The notes beneath the pieces are model-generated. The model ran no database searches, had not been told where the DNA came from, and saw only the letters and a program-made list of their open reading frames with translations. From assembly GCF_020536995.1 (NCBI RefSeq), contig NC_068359.1, positions 68,864,110 through 68,928,109 of the forward strand: DNA of 64,000 nucleotides. The letters are read 5' to 3'. How positions within the stretch are numbered: the stretch's first letter is position 1; each line of letters starts with the position of its first letter. A program made the translations under genes and the position numbers. Positions 43,360 to 53,640 of the stretch are shown one piece after another. The DNA is from Dreissena polymorpha. Lineage: Eukaryota; Mollusca; Bivalvia; Myida; Dreissenidae.

Positions 43360-43521
43360 TTTATTTTGTGTCTTTTATGGTTCTATGATATCCAAACTGA
43401 CATTTGAAAGTCTTGTTTCCATAGGACATAAATGGAATTCCCGTTAACTCCTGTTCACCAACTGTAACATGGTTTGCCTTATCCTTAAACCGGATTGCCT
43501 TTCTCTAAACCCGACTCAATT
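43360..43521 (-). pseudogene. CARF-like gene (minus), exon 2, GIPF block, with stops
   Basis: A strong acceptor (TTATTTTTCAG) and the phase left by exon 1 give ELSRV, then an in-frame TAG, then RKAIRFKDKANHVTVGEQE, LTGIPFMSYGN and FKCQFGYHRTIKDTK before a TAA. GIPF and CQFG are CARF landmarks (GIPFV, CQYG). The TAG disappears only if a weaker acceptor 17 bases later (GGGTTTAG) is used, and then the phase from exon 1 fails. No good donor precedes the TAA; GTTTAA follows it directly. The exon is real by homology but seems disabled in this sequence. Confidence 0.6.
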
Positions 43522-44279
43522 CTGAAAAATAACACAAACATCCTGTTGGTTATGTAAACAGGATCACTAAATCAACATTATTTTTGGTGAACATTGTTTT
43601 ATGAATAAGACTCCCCATGGCATTCTTGAGCCAAATGTCAAATTACGTTAAGAAAAACTATTATTCTGCATATTTCTTTGGATTTATCATTTAATGAAGA
43701 AAACATGTACAGGTAGCTAAGTCAAGATGTATTTTTAGACAAATACGGAAATTCTTAGCCAATTAGGCGAATGGCAACATAGCTTTCTTTCTTTTATAGT
43801 TAACTGTCGTTGCCAGTCTTTGTAAGGTCTCATTCAACCTCTAAAATATATCCACACAATGCGAGTTGGATTATTGCAACTGATGTGGCTCACACAATGC
43901 AGTAGTCCCATCAATTTTCTGTCCATATATTCGAAGTTGTTTTTCAAAATGCAAAAAATAATACATTTTCCCTAACATGAGGGCTAACCTGACACCCAAA
44001 GGAACTTAACTGATGTGAACAGGTAGTGTTCACAAGGTTTCACACATTACACCTAAAATAAAAAGTGCCCAAATGTGTGGAAGAATGATGTTTTTGAACA
44101 AACCACACTGACTTTTTCATATAAAATGGTTTATTACGCTATTCATAGATCAATTGTGAAAAAATGTCTATTGCTAATTTTAAATATTGCCAAAAAAGGA
44201 AAACTGACATGCTGGGGGTTATTTTTTCGATGCAAACAACACTGAAAGGAATTATCAGAACAAAATGTACTGAGCAAGT
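43522..44279. other. Intron sequence without recognised features
   Basis: Intron 1 of the minus CARF-like gene; no element ends were recognised. Confidence 0.45.
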
Positions 44280-44694
44280 TTCATAAGCATAGTGGAGACA
44301 AATGTTACTTCTAGAGTGTTAACAAGCTTTTATTTTTAATTTGACTTTGTGAACTACAATGTACAGTCATGTAGTTTCTGAACCCACATGAACCAGTTTT
44401 GAATTTGACACATACATCTTTGGGAAAAATGTTAAAACTAAGTTTTATGATAGGGTAATGATTCAGGTCATAAAGAATGTTTCTAAGTTCTTTCTTTATT
44501 TTGACTTAGTGGGCAAGTATTGGAACCAAAATAACCCATTTTCAAACTAGGCCAACATATAATTGGTACAAACTTAATGTTGTGACCAGTTTTATTGCAG
44601 ATTTAGCAACAAATGTGGCCTCCAGAGTGTTCAAAAGCTTTTTCTTTATTTTGACCAAGTGAACTAGTTTTTGACCTCATGTAACCCAGCTTCG
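44280..44694 (-). repeat. EHT class V-like array, left part
   Basis: Units with 'caagtttcataagcatagtg', 'tctagagtgttaacaagctt' and 'ttttgacctcatgtaaccca'. The array is cut at 44694 by the hAT element and continues at 45794. Confidence 0.65.
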
Positions 44695-44702
44695 CAATCA
44701 GC

Positions 44703-45785
44703 TAGGGCTGTCATGATTCACCGGTAAATCAGAATATCGTGGTGCATGTAGTTAAAAAAAATCTCACCGCGATACAGCATTGCCGCACCGTTTATTTAAT
44801 ATAATTATTCTTAAATGAACACAGAGGATAAATACATAACATATTTTGATATAATTATTGTTTTGAAAACAGTGGAAGCGATTAAAAAGGGTTAAATAAA
44901 TTATCCGTTAATATCTGGGTCAAGCAAGCTCTTCCACGTGTAGATGTTTAACTTTCACGTTTAAAATACGGAGCTATACAAGCCTGTATAGTTCTGTACC
45001 TTTTTGGAAATTAAGACGAATTGCCTATAAAAATAAGTTCATATTTATCAGAAATGTGTTTATTCTCTTTCTTATTTTCTTTCTTTAGTATATCGCTCGT
45101 TCAAAGCAGGGCACTCCTGAATCATGTTATCTTTAGATGCTGAATTAGATGAGGAAAAGTCGGAACACTAGGGATATTTAAAAATGGGCTCCGCTGGCTC
45201 CGCATTTTAAACCTGTCCTTGAAGCGTTCGATTAACACAGATTGTAAGCACAGATATTGTGAAACAACATGTTGGACATTGTCCAAAAAGACACCAATAA
45301 CAATAACAATGAGTAAAAAATTGTGAAAAAAAAAAGAAAGCGAAAAGTATTATTTGGCAACATTTTGTCCTGAAACTTAATACAAAGTAAAACTAATAAG
45401 TTGATAATGTTGCAGTCTGTTTCTATTGCAATATGGATGTTAAAACAAATCTGAAAACACACATTGATCGCCTTCATCCGACTCTCAGCAGGGCTACTAA
45501 ATCCAGTGCGCAAAAGGCAACAGATAAAGAGGTTGAAACGAAACCTACCACTTCTATCGAGTTTTTAGGTTGTGTTGATAACCATTTGAAAGATTATAGT
45601 CAGAAAATGATTGTTGTTATTCATTACAGTTTATAGTCATACCATGATACTAGTGCTTTCTGATTATTGAGTTTAATAAAGTTGTTAAACTGTTATTCTG
45701 CTGTTTTCTTCACAGATATACATTTAAAATTGTGATACAGTGTTGCTGTATCGTGATATGCTCACGGCGCATTGTGACAGCCCTA
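44703..45785. mobile_element. hAT element, non-autonomous, 1083 bases
   Basis: The ends 'tagggctgtcatgattcacc' and, in reverse complement, 'tagggctgtcacaatgcgcc' are typical hAT termini. The 8-base flanks 'caatcagc' (44695) and 'caaacagc' (45786) agree at seven positions, and the insertion splits an older repeat array. Inside is one BED-finger remnant and no catalytic domain. Confidence 0.9.
45433..45636 (+). pseudogene. BED zinc-finger remnant in the hAT element
   Basis: MDVKTNLKTHIDRLHPTL is the H-x4-H half of a BED finger ('NLKTHIDRLHP'). Just upstream, 'QY-C-NMD' may be part of the cysteine half, with the first cysteine not evident. The frame runs 67 codons through a Thr/Lys-rich linker and stops. 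It is the leftover N-terminus of a hAT transposase. Confidence 0.65.
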
Positions 45786-45793
45786 CAAACAGC

Positions 45794-45960
45794 CGATATA
45801 TTATTGAGACAAATGTTCTGATCAAGTTTCATTAAGATTGGTCAGTAAATGCCGCCTCTAGAGTGTTCACAAGGCACAAATTGATGAAGCTCAACCCACA
45901 AGGGACAACATACAAACAACTATCACAAAATCTCATGTTGTCCTTAAGTACACTAAAAAG
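45794..45960 (-). repeat. EHT class V-like array, right part
   Basis: 'gttctgatcaagtttcatta' and 'cctctagagtgttcacaagg' continue the array interrupted at 44694. Confidence 0.65.
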
Positions 45961-46455
45961 CCAATTCTTTCACTAATCTTTCAAAGTTGGGAGCCATAGC
46001 AAAGACACACTAACAGGTGTTGACCATGCACAAAAGGCGATCACAAAAGCTCATGTTGTGCTCAGGTGAGCTTAAAAGCCCTCACAGAGTTAACCCTTTA
46101 TACCTTCTCTACCAAAGTTGGGAGCAATAGCAAAGACACGGTAAAGGGTGTTGACATTGCACAATGCACAAAAGGCCATCACAAAAGCTCATGTTGTGCT
46201 CAAGTGAGCTCAAAAACCCTGAGGATCATGGGAAGCACTTTTTCACCACTCTTCCAAAGTTGAAACCCATACCAAAAACAAAATAGCGGGTGTTGCAATA
46301 CAAAAAAGGCAAAAGCCTATTACAAAAGCCTTATTTTTCACTCAGGTGCGCTGCGTTTAAAAACCCTGAGGAACTTTAGCCCTTATTTCCTTCTCTACCA
46401 AAGTTGGGAACCATAGCAGAGACACAGTAGCATGTGTTGACAATGCATAATGCAC
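45961..46455 (-). repeat. Four diverged copies of the exon-1 end segment
   Basis: Read on the minus strand, 'cccaactttggtagagaagg' or close variants recur four times, each preceded by a 'tgtctctgctatggt'-like phrase and separated by 'tcacctgagcacaacatgag'-type EHT ends. The nearest match is to the last 45 bases of exon 1 of the CARF-like gene (TACTGCGTATCTAGTATGGC, then CACCAACTTTGGGAGAGAAG). In the copy at 46380-46440 the frame reads CYCVSAMVPNFGREGNKG. Confidence 0.6.
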
Positions 46456-48236
46456 AACAAGAGGGCCTAAAAGGCCCAAAGTCGCTCACCTGAGATTCAA
46501 AGGAACTGACCTGTTCTGTGCAGCCCAAGATGTCATTAGAACAAAATGTTCTTACCAACTTTCATGACTAGTGAAAACCCTAGCAGCCACGTTTTTCAAC
46601 AGACCAGAACCATTTTTATACACATCCAAGATATCATTTAAACAAATATACTGACAAAGTTTCATGAAGATTCATTAGTCCATATAAGGAAAAATGCCCC
46701 GCCCACTGGTGGCCATGTTTTTCAAGCAACTGGAACCATGTTCGAACTTGTCCAAAATATAATTGTGATAAATCTTCTGACAAAGTTTCATGATGATCGT
46801 ACAATAAATATGGCTTCTAGACTGTTAATAAGGTTCAACTATAGCTATATAAGGAAAAATGCCACGCCTTCTTGGCGGCCATGTTTTTCCACCAACCGGA
46901 ACCATTTTCGAACTCATCCAATATATAATTGGGACAAATCATCTGACCAAGCTTCATGAAGATCGGACAATAAATGTGGCGTCTAGAGTGTTTACAATGT
47001 TTTACTAAAGCATGATTTATAGCCATATTAGGAAAAATGCCCCGCCCCCTGGTGGCCATGTTTTTTAAGCAACCGAAACCATTTTCGAAATCATCCAAGA
47101 TATCAGAAATCTTATGACCAATTTTCATGAAGATCGGAAAATAAATGTGGCCTCTAGAGTGTTAACAAGGTTTTACTATAGCCATATAAGGAAAAATGCC
47201 CCGCCCCCTGGCTGACATGTTTTTCAACCAACCGGCATCATTTTTTAACTCGTCCAAGATATTATTTGGATAAATCTTCTGACCAAGTTTCATATAGATC
47301 AGACAATATATGTGGCCTTTAGAGTGTTAACAAGATTTTACTATAGCCATATATAGCGATATAAGGAAAAATGCCCCGCCCCATGGCAGCCATGTTTTTC
47401 AAGCAAACGTAACCATTTTCGAACTCATCCAAGATATCATTGAGACCAATCTTTTGACCACATTTCATGAAGATTGGACAATAAATGTGGCCTCTAGAGT
47501 GTTCACAAGGTTTTACTATAGCCATATATAGCTATATAAGAAAAAATGCCCCACCCCTTGGCAGCCATGTTTTTCAAGCAAACGTAACCATTTTCGAACT
47601 CATCCAAGATATCATACAGACCAATCTTCTGACCAAATTTCATGAAGATTGGACAATAAATGTGGCCTCTAGAGTGTTAACAAGGTTTTACTATAGCCAT
47701 ATAAGGAAAACTGCCCCGCCCCCTGGCGGCCATGTTTTTTCACCATTCTGGACCATTTTCAAACTCGTCCGAGATATCAATGAAACCAATGTTTTGACCA
47801 AGGTTAATGATGATTGGGCAAAAATTGTGACTTCTAGAGTGTTCACAAGGTTTCTCTATAGCCATATAAGGAATACTGCCCCGCCCCCTGGTGGCCATGT
47901 TTTTCAACGAACCGGAACCATTTTTGAACTCAACCAACATATCATTTAGACAAACATTTTGACAAAGTTACATGAAGATTTGGCATCAAATGTGACTTCT
48001 ACAGTGTTCGAAAGGTTTTTCTTTTTTTTGACCTAGTGACCTAGTTTTTGACCCAGCATGACCCAGTTTCGAACTAAGTCGTGGTATCAATGGGACAAAT
48101 GTTCTGACCAAATTTCATGAAGATCAGACAATAAATGTGGCCTCTAGACTGTTCACAAGGCAAAATGTTGACGACGCACGACGGACAAAAGGCGATCACA
48201 AAAGCTCACCATGAGCACGTTGTGCTCAGGTGAGCT
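46456..48236 (+). repeat. EHT class V element, large
   Basis: Starts 'caagagggcctaaaaggccc' (hairpin) and 'gtcgctcacctgag'. About twelve units carry 'ctatagccatataaggaaaa', 'ccccgccccctggtggccat' and 'atgaagatcggacaataaat'. It ends 'gacgacgcacgacggacaaa' and 'ctcaccatgagcacgttgtg', then ctcaggtgagct. It is the opposite orientation of the block at 28533. Confidence 0.88.
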
Positions 48237-48296
48237 AAAAAGCGATCTCAAAAGCCCAGGTGAGCTATGTAAAAAATCACTGAGGAATGTAAGCTC

Positions 48297-48500
48297 TTAA
48301 CCCTTTCTCACTTAGAAGCTAAATGAAAATTGCTATGTGCAAACAGCAGAAAACCAGAACAGCCTGCGAGTAACTCGTTGACTGTTCAGCTTTTCTGGTG
48401 TTTGCTGCTCATCAGTATCTAAGGTTTGGAACTGAATCCTTTAAAACTTGGATCAAGTAAGAAAGGACATTAATTAAATTTAACTTTCTAAGGGACTACA
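48297..48500. mobile_element. MITE-B copy, fused to the minisatellite
   Basis: 'taaccctttctcacttagaa' to 'aactttctaagggactaca'. The family's last 35 bases are missing and the 60-base array begins at that point. Confidence 0.85.
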
Positions 48501-49113
48501 TACTAGATATGCGTGTATTTGTGGTATTACCTTCTCTCCCAAAGTTGGTGGCCATACTAGATACGCAGTAACGCGTATTTGTGGTATTACCTTCTCTCCC
48601 AAAGTTGGTGGCCATACTAGATATGCAGTAGCGCGTATTTGTGGTATTACCTTCTCTCCCAAAGTTGGTGGCCATACTAGATACGCAGTAGCGCGTATTC
48701 GTGGTATTACCTTCTCTCCCAAAGTTGGTGGCCATACTAGATATGCAGTAGCGCGTATTTGTGGTATTACCTTCTCTCCCAAAGTTGGTGGCCATACTAG
48801 ATACGCAGTAGCGCGTATTTGTGGTATTACCTTCTCTCCCAAAGTTGGTGGCCATACTAGATACGCAGTAGCGCGTATTTGTGGTATTACCTTCTCTCCC
48901 AAAATTGGTGGCCATACTAGATACGCAGTAGCGCGTATTTGTGGTATTACCTTCTCTCCCAAAGTTGGTGGCCATACTAGATACGCAGTAACGCGTATTT
49001 GTGGTATTACCTTCTCTCCCAAAGTTGGTGGCCATACTAGATACGCAGTAGCGCGTATTTGTGGTATTACCTTCTCTCCCAAAATTGGTGGCCATACTAG
49101 ATACGCAGTAGCG
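48501..49113 (-). repeat. 60-base minisatellite carrying a 5' splice site
   Basis: About 10.2 near-identical 60-base units, the first (48501) six bases short. On the minus strand each unit reads TACTGCGTATCTAGTATGGC, then CACCAACTTTGGGAGAGAAG, then GTAATACC. The last part is a good 5' splice site (AAG then GTAATA), so donors lie after 49071, 49011, 48951 and so on to 48531, ten in all. The unit adds exactly 20 codons without a stop (block RYCVSSMATNFGRE plus GNTTNT), so all donors share one open frame and one phase. The unit at the high-coordinate end is continuous with exon 1 of the CARF-like gene, so the array is an amplification of that exon's 3' end. Units differ at only a few sites (R/A in the AGTAGCG/AGTAACG part, C/T in ATAC/ATAT), indicating recent or homogenised growth. 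Confidence 0.85.
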
Positions 49114-49182
49114 TGTGGCCAGCTCATGTTGTCTCAGGGCTTCTAAGACCTCGGGCAGGCTGTTATACACAAGTATCACCAT
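49071..49182 (-). CDS. CARF-like gene (minus), first coding exon
   Basis: From ATG at 49182: MVILVYNSLPEVLEALRQHE then LATRYCVSSMATNFGRE, ending one base into a codon at the first GTAATA donor (49070). It parallels exon 1 of the plus paralogue (QVFDSLEETRNYIHEEE ... KQTFG): V-Y/F-N/D-S-L-x-E, then E-x-A/V-T/N-R/K and finally F-G. An in-frame ATG further upstream (49212) would add MLTVLVKIPS, while GTTAAG at 49193 could instead be an acceptor; the start is therefore open. The exon's last 60 bases are the founder unit of the minisatellite, so longer forms using later donors are possible. Confidence 0.65.
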
Positions 49183-49589
49183 ACTGGGAATCTTAACTAA
49201 AACAGTTAACAACAGGAGTACAAGAACTGAAGTATCAGTTTATCATTATTTCCGGTGAAGATTAAATGGGGATTTAAATTTTGATTTATTAAAACTCTTT
49301 AAAAAACACACAGTTTACAAATATACAAGTACAAGTGAAGTATAAATAAATTAAATTATTAAGCTTCAGGGCTTTTTTTTCTGATTTTGTGAAGCGGCCC
49401 TGGCCCCCTCATATTGTGAAAAATGAGTCGCAAACTTTTCAAAATTGTGAAAAAAAAAAGAGTCGCAAACTACTGAAAATTGTGAAAAATGAGTCGCGAA
49501 CTTGTACAAATTGTGAAATTTAGAAATCAATGCATAAGTATATTAAAAGCATGTTTAACACTTTTTTTGTCACAATATTGCACTATATA
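49183..49589. other. Upstream flank, hAT-like end fragment
   Basis: 'cttcagggcttttttttctg' near 49366, followed by repeats of 'aaattgtgaaaaatgagtcg', looks like the left part of a decayed hAT-type element. No right end was found. Any promoter of the CARF-like gene would lie here or beyond. Confidence 0.35.
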
Positions 49590-50225
49590 TACAGATAAAA
49601 GGAAACGTCTTGAGGGGCATAACTGTGGACAAAATAATACGATGGATGGTTTAGCAACTTCAAAATTTCTTTTAGCAACTTAAAAATTTCAAATTTCAAA
49701 GGGCCATAACTCTGTGAAAAATCATCCAACCATAACCGGCTGATAATATGCACATCTCCTGTTGGTAGTGAAGCTTCCCATAAAGTGTCATTGAATTCCC
49801 GTAATAAGTTGCTGAGAAATAGCTCGGACAAGAATTGTACAATGGAAAATTTCAAAGGGCCATAACTCTATGAAAAATCATTCGAAGAGAACCGGCTGAT
49901 AATATGCACATCTCCTCTTGGTAGTGAAGCTTCCCATAAAGTTTCATTGAATTCCGGTCATTAGTTGCTGAGAAATAGCCCAGACAAGAATTGCACTATA
50001 TGTACAATGGAAAACTTCAAAGGGCCATAACTCTGTGAAAAATCATTCGAAGAGAACCGGCTGATAATATGCACATCTCTTTGTAGAGAAGCTTCCCATA
50101 AAGTTTCATTGAATTCCGGTCATTAGTTGCTGAGAAATAGCCCGGACAAAAATTGTGCACGGACGGACGGACACACGGACAGAGGAAGCGGCAACTATAT
50201 GCTCCTTTGGGGAGCATAATAAAAT
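49590..50225 (+). repeat. EHT class IX element
   Basis: Three units of ~160 bases with 'caaagggccataactctgtg', 'aaccggctgataatatgcac' and 'gaagcttcccataaagtttc', then 'acggacggacggacacacgg' and the hairpin 'tatgctcctttggggagcat' followed by aataaaa. Confidence 0.85.
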
Positions 50226-50846
50226 CATATCTTCCTTGTATGAATAGTATATTCAGGGGTTTCACTGGCCCCCAAAAAGTTGTGCAACTTTATTGCGGTT
50301 TGAAAACCGTTATTCCGACTTTATTAATAAGAACAATCATTTAAAGAACCTTACTACATTAATGAATGATGGCATTGACTGTATTTTTTTATTACTTGTA
50401 AAAGTATGTTAATTAATACATAAATAACAACAAGTACCTTTATAAGTCTTAATAAGCTTTATTTTTATATAAATAACTTTTTTTCACTTGATAAACCAGA
50501 TAACCAACATAATATAATAATGTTGACAAAAATGTAACAGTATCCTGCAGAAATGTATCAGAATTATTTATTGAAACCTAGAATCACACAAATGTACATC
50601 ATCTGAAAGGAAAAACAAAGGTGTAGGGACCTATCTAAATTTCAATCACAAAGGAGAGAGGGGTGGAGTGGAGGGGTGTATAGTGTGGGGGTGTGGTCAT
50701 TTATTACACTATCTTCCAAAAATGCAAAAAAAATAATTTTTTTTTTTTGGGGGGGGGGGATTCTTGGGTGGGATGGTTGGACGGTACTTCAAAAATAAAA
50801 TAATAAAAATAAATATTTGTGTATTTTAACCATGTTTGTAAAAAAC
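50226..50846. other. Spacer without recognised features
   Basis: Low-complexity DNA with a G-rich tract near 50640-50770 that includes a T run followed by ten Gs. No gene. Confidence 0.5.
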
Positions 50847-51307
50847 AAGAGATGTGTTTGTCAGAAACACAATGCCTCCTATTGCGCCACTTTGATTTTT
50901 TTTTTACCTTTGACTTTGAAGGATGACCTTGACCTTGAACTTCCACCACTCAAAATGTGCAGCTTTATGAGAACGCCGCTTTGAAATATATTTTTTTGAC
51001 CTTTGACCTTGAAGGATGACCTTGACCTTCAATGATGACCTTGAACTTCCACCACTCAAAATGTGCAGCTTCAAGATAGCGCCACTTTGAATTTTGTTTT
51101 TGACCTTTGACATTGAAGGATGACCTTGACCTTCCAACACTCAAAATGTGCAGCTTCATCAGAACGCCGCTTTGATTTTTTTTTTTTTACCTTTGACCTT
51201 GAAGGATGACCTTGACCTTGAAGGATGACCTTGACCTTGAACTTCCACCACTCAAAATGTGCAGCTTCATGATAACGCCGCTTTGATTTTTTTTTTACCT
51301 TTGACCT
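50847..51307 (+). repeat. EHT class II element, left part
   Basis: Starts 'caagagatgtgtttgtcaga' then aacaca and has four short units with 'aaggatgaccttgaccttga' and 'cactcaaaatgtgcagcttc'. It is cut at 51307 by the element at 51308 and resumes at 53010. Confidence 0.75.
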
Positions 51308-53009
51308 TAGTGTTTTATACAGGAAGGAAAAGGGGCGTGGTGCAAAATTTCAAAAAAGGGCACTTTAGCGCGCGACATCCATAAAAAGGGCACAAATATA
51401 TCTGTATAGTGACTTAATAACAAGCTTTGTTACACACAAACATTTTATGTATAGTTTTGAGATTTATTGTTGAATAATTAAACCAACAAAATCCAGAATG
51501 TATATTTTATTATGTGTTTTATATTTTCATGTAATAACAAAAAACAAGATTAAACACCATAGGAATGACACGTATACCAAATATACATGATATACAACTG
51601 GCTTCCCTGTCAGCACTCAAGTCGAGGATCCTTTATATGACAACTGGGCTTTCAAATAACTTAATTATTTTATTTTTATTTAATAAATGACATGGTGAAA
51701 TATGCATGTACTAAAATTAAAGCGTTGCCGCATAAAATTGTAAACGGGTATTGTTTTCACTTTGAACTTTCATGACCACGTGTTGTATTGTGTACATTTT
51801 ATTTCGCAAAAAGTGTAACTAGGAACGGCGCCGTACTGTCTTTTGTTCATTGTCAATTAATTCAATACACGTTAATTGGTCTCCGATATAAACTTGTTTT
51901 GCTTACAAAGCAATTTGCATCAATTTCTAATTTACGTTTCGTCGAAAGTGGAATGCCAAAATCGGTAAGCGTACGTTGCGACATTCTAAACACGAATGAT
52001 AAGTGGTACAAGTTCAAAATTTTTGTAAAATTCATATCTGTGTTTGCCAATTAACATATTTTGACAAGTTACAAACGGGTCATAATGTTCTTAATTGAAC
52101 CAATGGTGCAGACCTACTACTGTTACAACAATTAACAACTTTTGGCCAAACAGGGTCCAAGACGGGGTATCAACTTCTTTGCCGACATTCACACGTTACT
52201 GTAATCAAAACATCGTGACAATAAACAAACACGTGCTCAAATTAAGCGCGGTCTGCCTAACCGTGAACAGCAAACGTGTTAAGATAGTCGTCTGCTACAA
52301 TTCATCAACACACATCTACTGTGAGCCTGCGCCAATTGTATTGGATAGGAGGCGGAGCGTTATTTTAATCGACAGCTTTAATATGTCACGGGCTGCTTTT
52401 TTCGGCGTATGGCCAATTTTCAGGAAGTACAGTGGACGTCATGGGGTTTTGTAATCGGCGTATGGAAACAATTACCGGGCGTAATATACGGCCGTAAGCC
52501 GCTTAGTGCAAGCCCTGTAAATTAATTTTTATTAACTTAAAACTGTTTTGCATTAAATTGAAATCAAATCAATATTTTACAGATACAACTGGTGTTTTTT
52601 TATATTTAATTACGGGTAAAAATAAATGTTTTGATATCACTGAATTATGCATGAAATGCACAATTTCCACGTGAATAACATCGAGGTTTTCATCAAGTCT
52701 CCTAAGTAACTGTGCACGATTGTATCAGGACCGATTAGTGTTACAAAGCCACTGAAATTATCGATTGATATTGACAAGTGGTTATTCACGCATGACAAAT
52801 TCACAACCGCGCGAATCTTCGCTGATAATAGTCGGCTTAGAAGCTTGGTTAAGAGGCAATTAAGATGTTATCAATAAGATCGCGCACAGCGGAAAACAGG
52901 GCGGCGGCCTTTGAAAAGGGCAGCTGATTTGCTTTGAAAGGGGCAGCGAGGCGCTTCAAAAAAGCGGCGTGGCGCCGCGCCACGCTAAAACGGCCTGGAT
53001 AAAACACTA
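51308..53009. mobile_element. 1.7-kb TIR element, non-autonomous
   Basis: The ends 'tagtgttttatacagg' and, in reverse complement, 'tagtgttttatccagg' are inverted copies, and the insertion splits a class II EHT array. The flanks 'gacct' and 'cacct' agree at four of five bases. The interior has 'gggcgtggtgcaaaatttca' at the left and a GC-rich 'gcggcgtggcgccgcgccac' at the right. The longest frame (52095-52454) is unrecognised. hAT-like by its ends. Confidence 0.65.
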
Positions 53010-53465
53010 CACCTTGAAGGATGACCTTGAAGAATGACCTTAACCTTGAACTTCCACCGCTCAAAATGTGCAGCTTCATGAGAACTCCGCTTTGAAAAAA
53101 AAAAATTACCTTTGACCTTGAAGGATGACCTTGACCTTGAACTTCCACCACTCAGAATGTGCAGCTTCATGAGATACACATGCATGCCAAATATCAAGTT
53201 GCTATTTTCAATATTGAAAAAGTTATGGCCAATGTTAAAGTTTTCGGACGGACAGACACCATAAATTTGAAATTTGACCTTGAAGGATGACGTTGACCTT
53301 TCACCACTCAAAATGTGCAGCTCCATGAGATACACATGCATGCCAAATATCAAAAGTGAAAAAGTTATGGCCAATGTTAAAGTTTTTTTCGGACGGACGG
53401 ACGGACTGACTGACATACTGACGGACAGTTCAACTGCTATATGCCACCCTACTGGAGGCATAAAA
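53010..53465 (+). repeat. EHT class II element, right part
   Basis: Continues the 50847 array: 'ccttgaaggatgaccttgaa' and 'atgagatacacatgcatgcc', then 'cggacggacggacggactga' and the hairpin 'atgccaccctactggaggca' followed by taaaaa. A shorter unit ending in a gacggacagac tract suggests an internal duplication. Confidence 0.75.
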
Positions 53466-53640
53466 ATTATTTTTTTGGGGTGGGGGGGGGGGGGTATAGT
53501 GTGAGGGTGTGGTAAGTCATTTATTAATGATCTTTCATTAAAAGAAAAATAATGGGGGGGGTTTGAAGGGGGATTCGCGGGGGTGGGGGGCGTGGGGGAA
53601 GGTTTGAGTGGAGTCTATTGTGGTATGTCAGGTAAGAGTT
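53466..53640. other. G-rich low-complexity spacer
   Basis: G runs of 6-12 ('gggtggggggggggggggta'-like) between two EHT blocks. No gene. Confidence 0.6.

Noticed and set aside
48501-49113. CRISPR-like array
   Set aside because: There are no unique spacers; the whole 60-base unit is repeated, and the genome is animal.
48480-49212. Long overlapping open frames of 215 and 238 codons as a repetitive protein gene
   Set aside because: They arise because a 60-base stop-free unit keeps two frames open. Only the frame continuous with exon 1 has any support, and its use depends on donor choice.
52095-52454. 119-codon frame as a gene
   Set aside because: No recognisable domain, no splice context, and it lies inside a non-autonomous TIR element.
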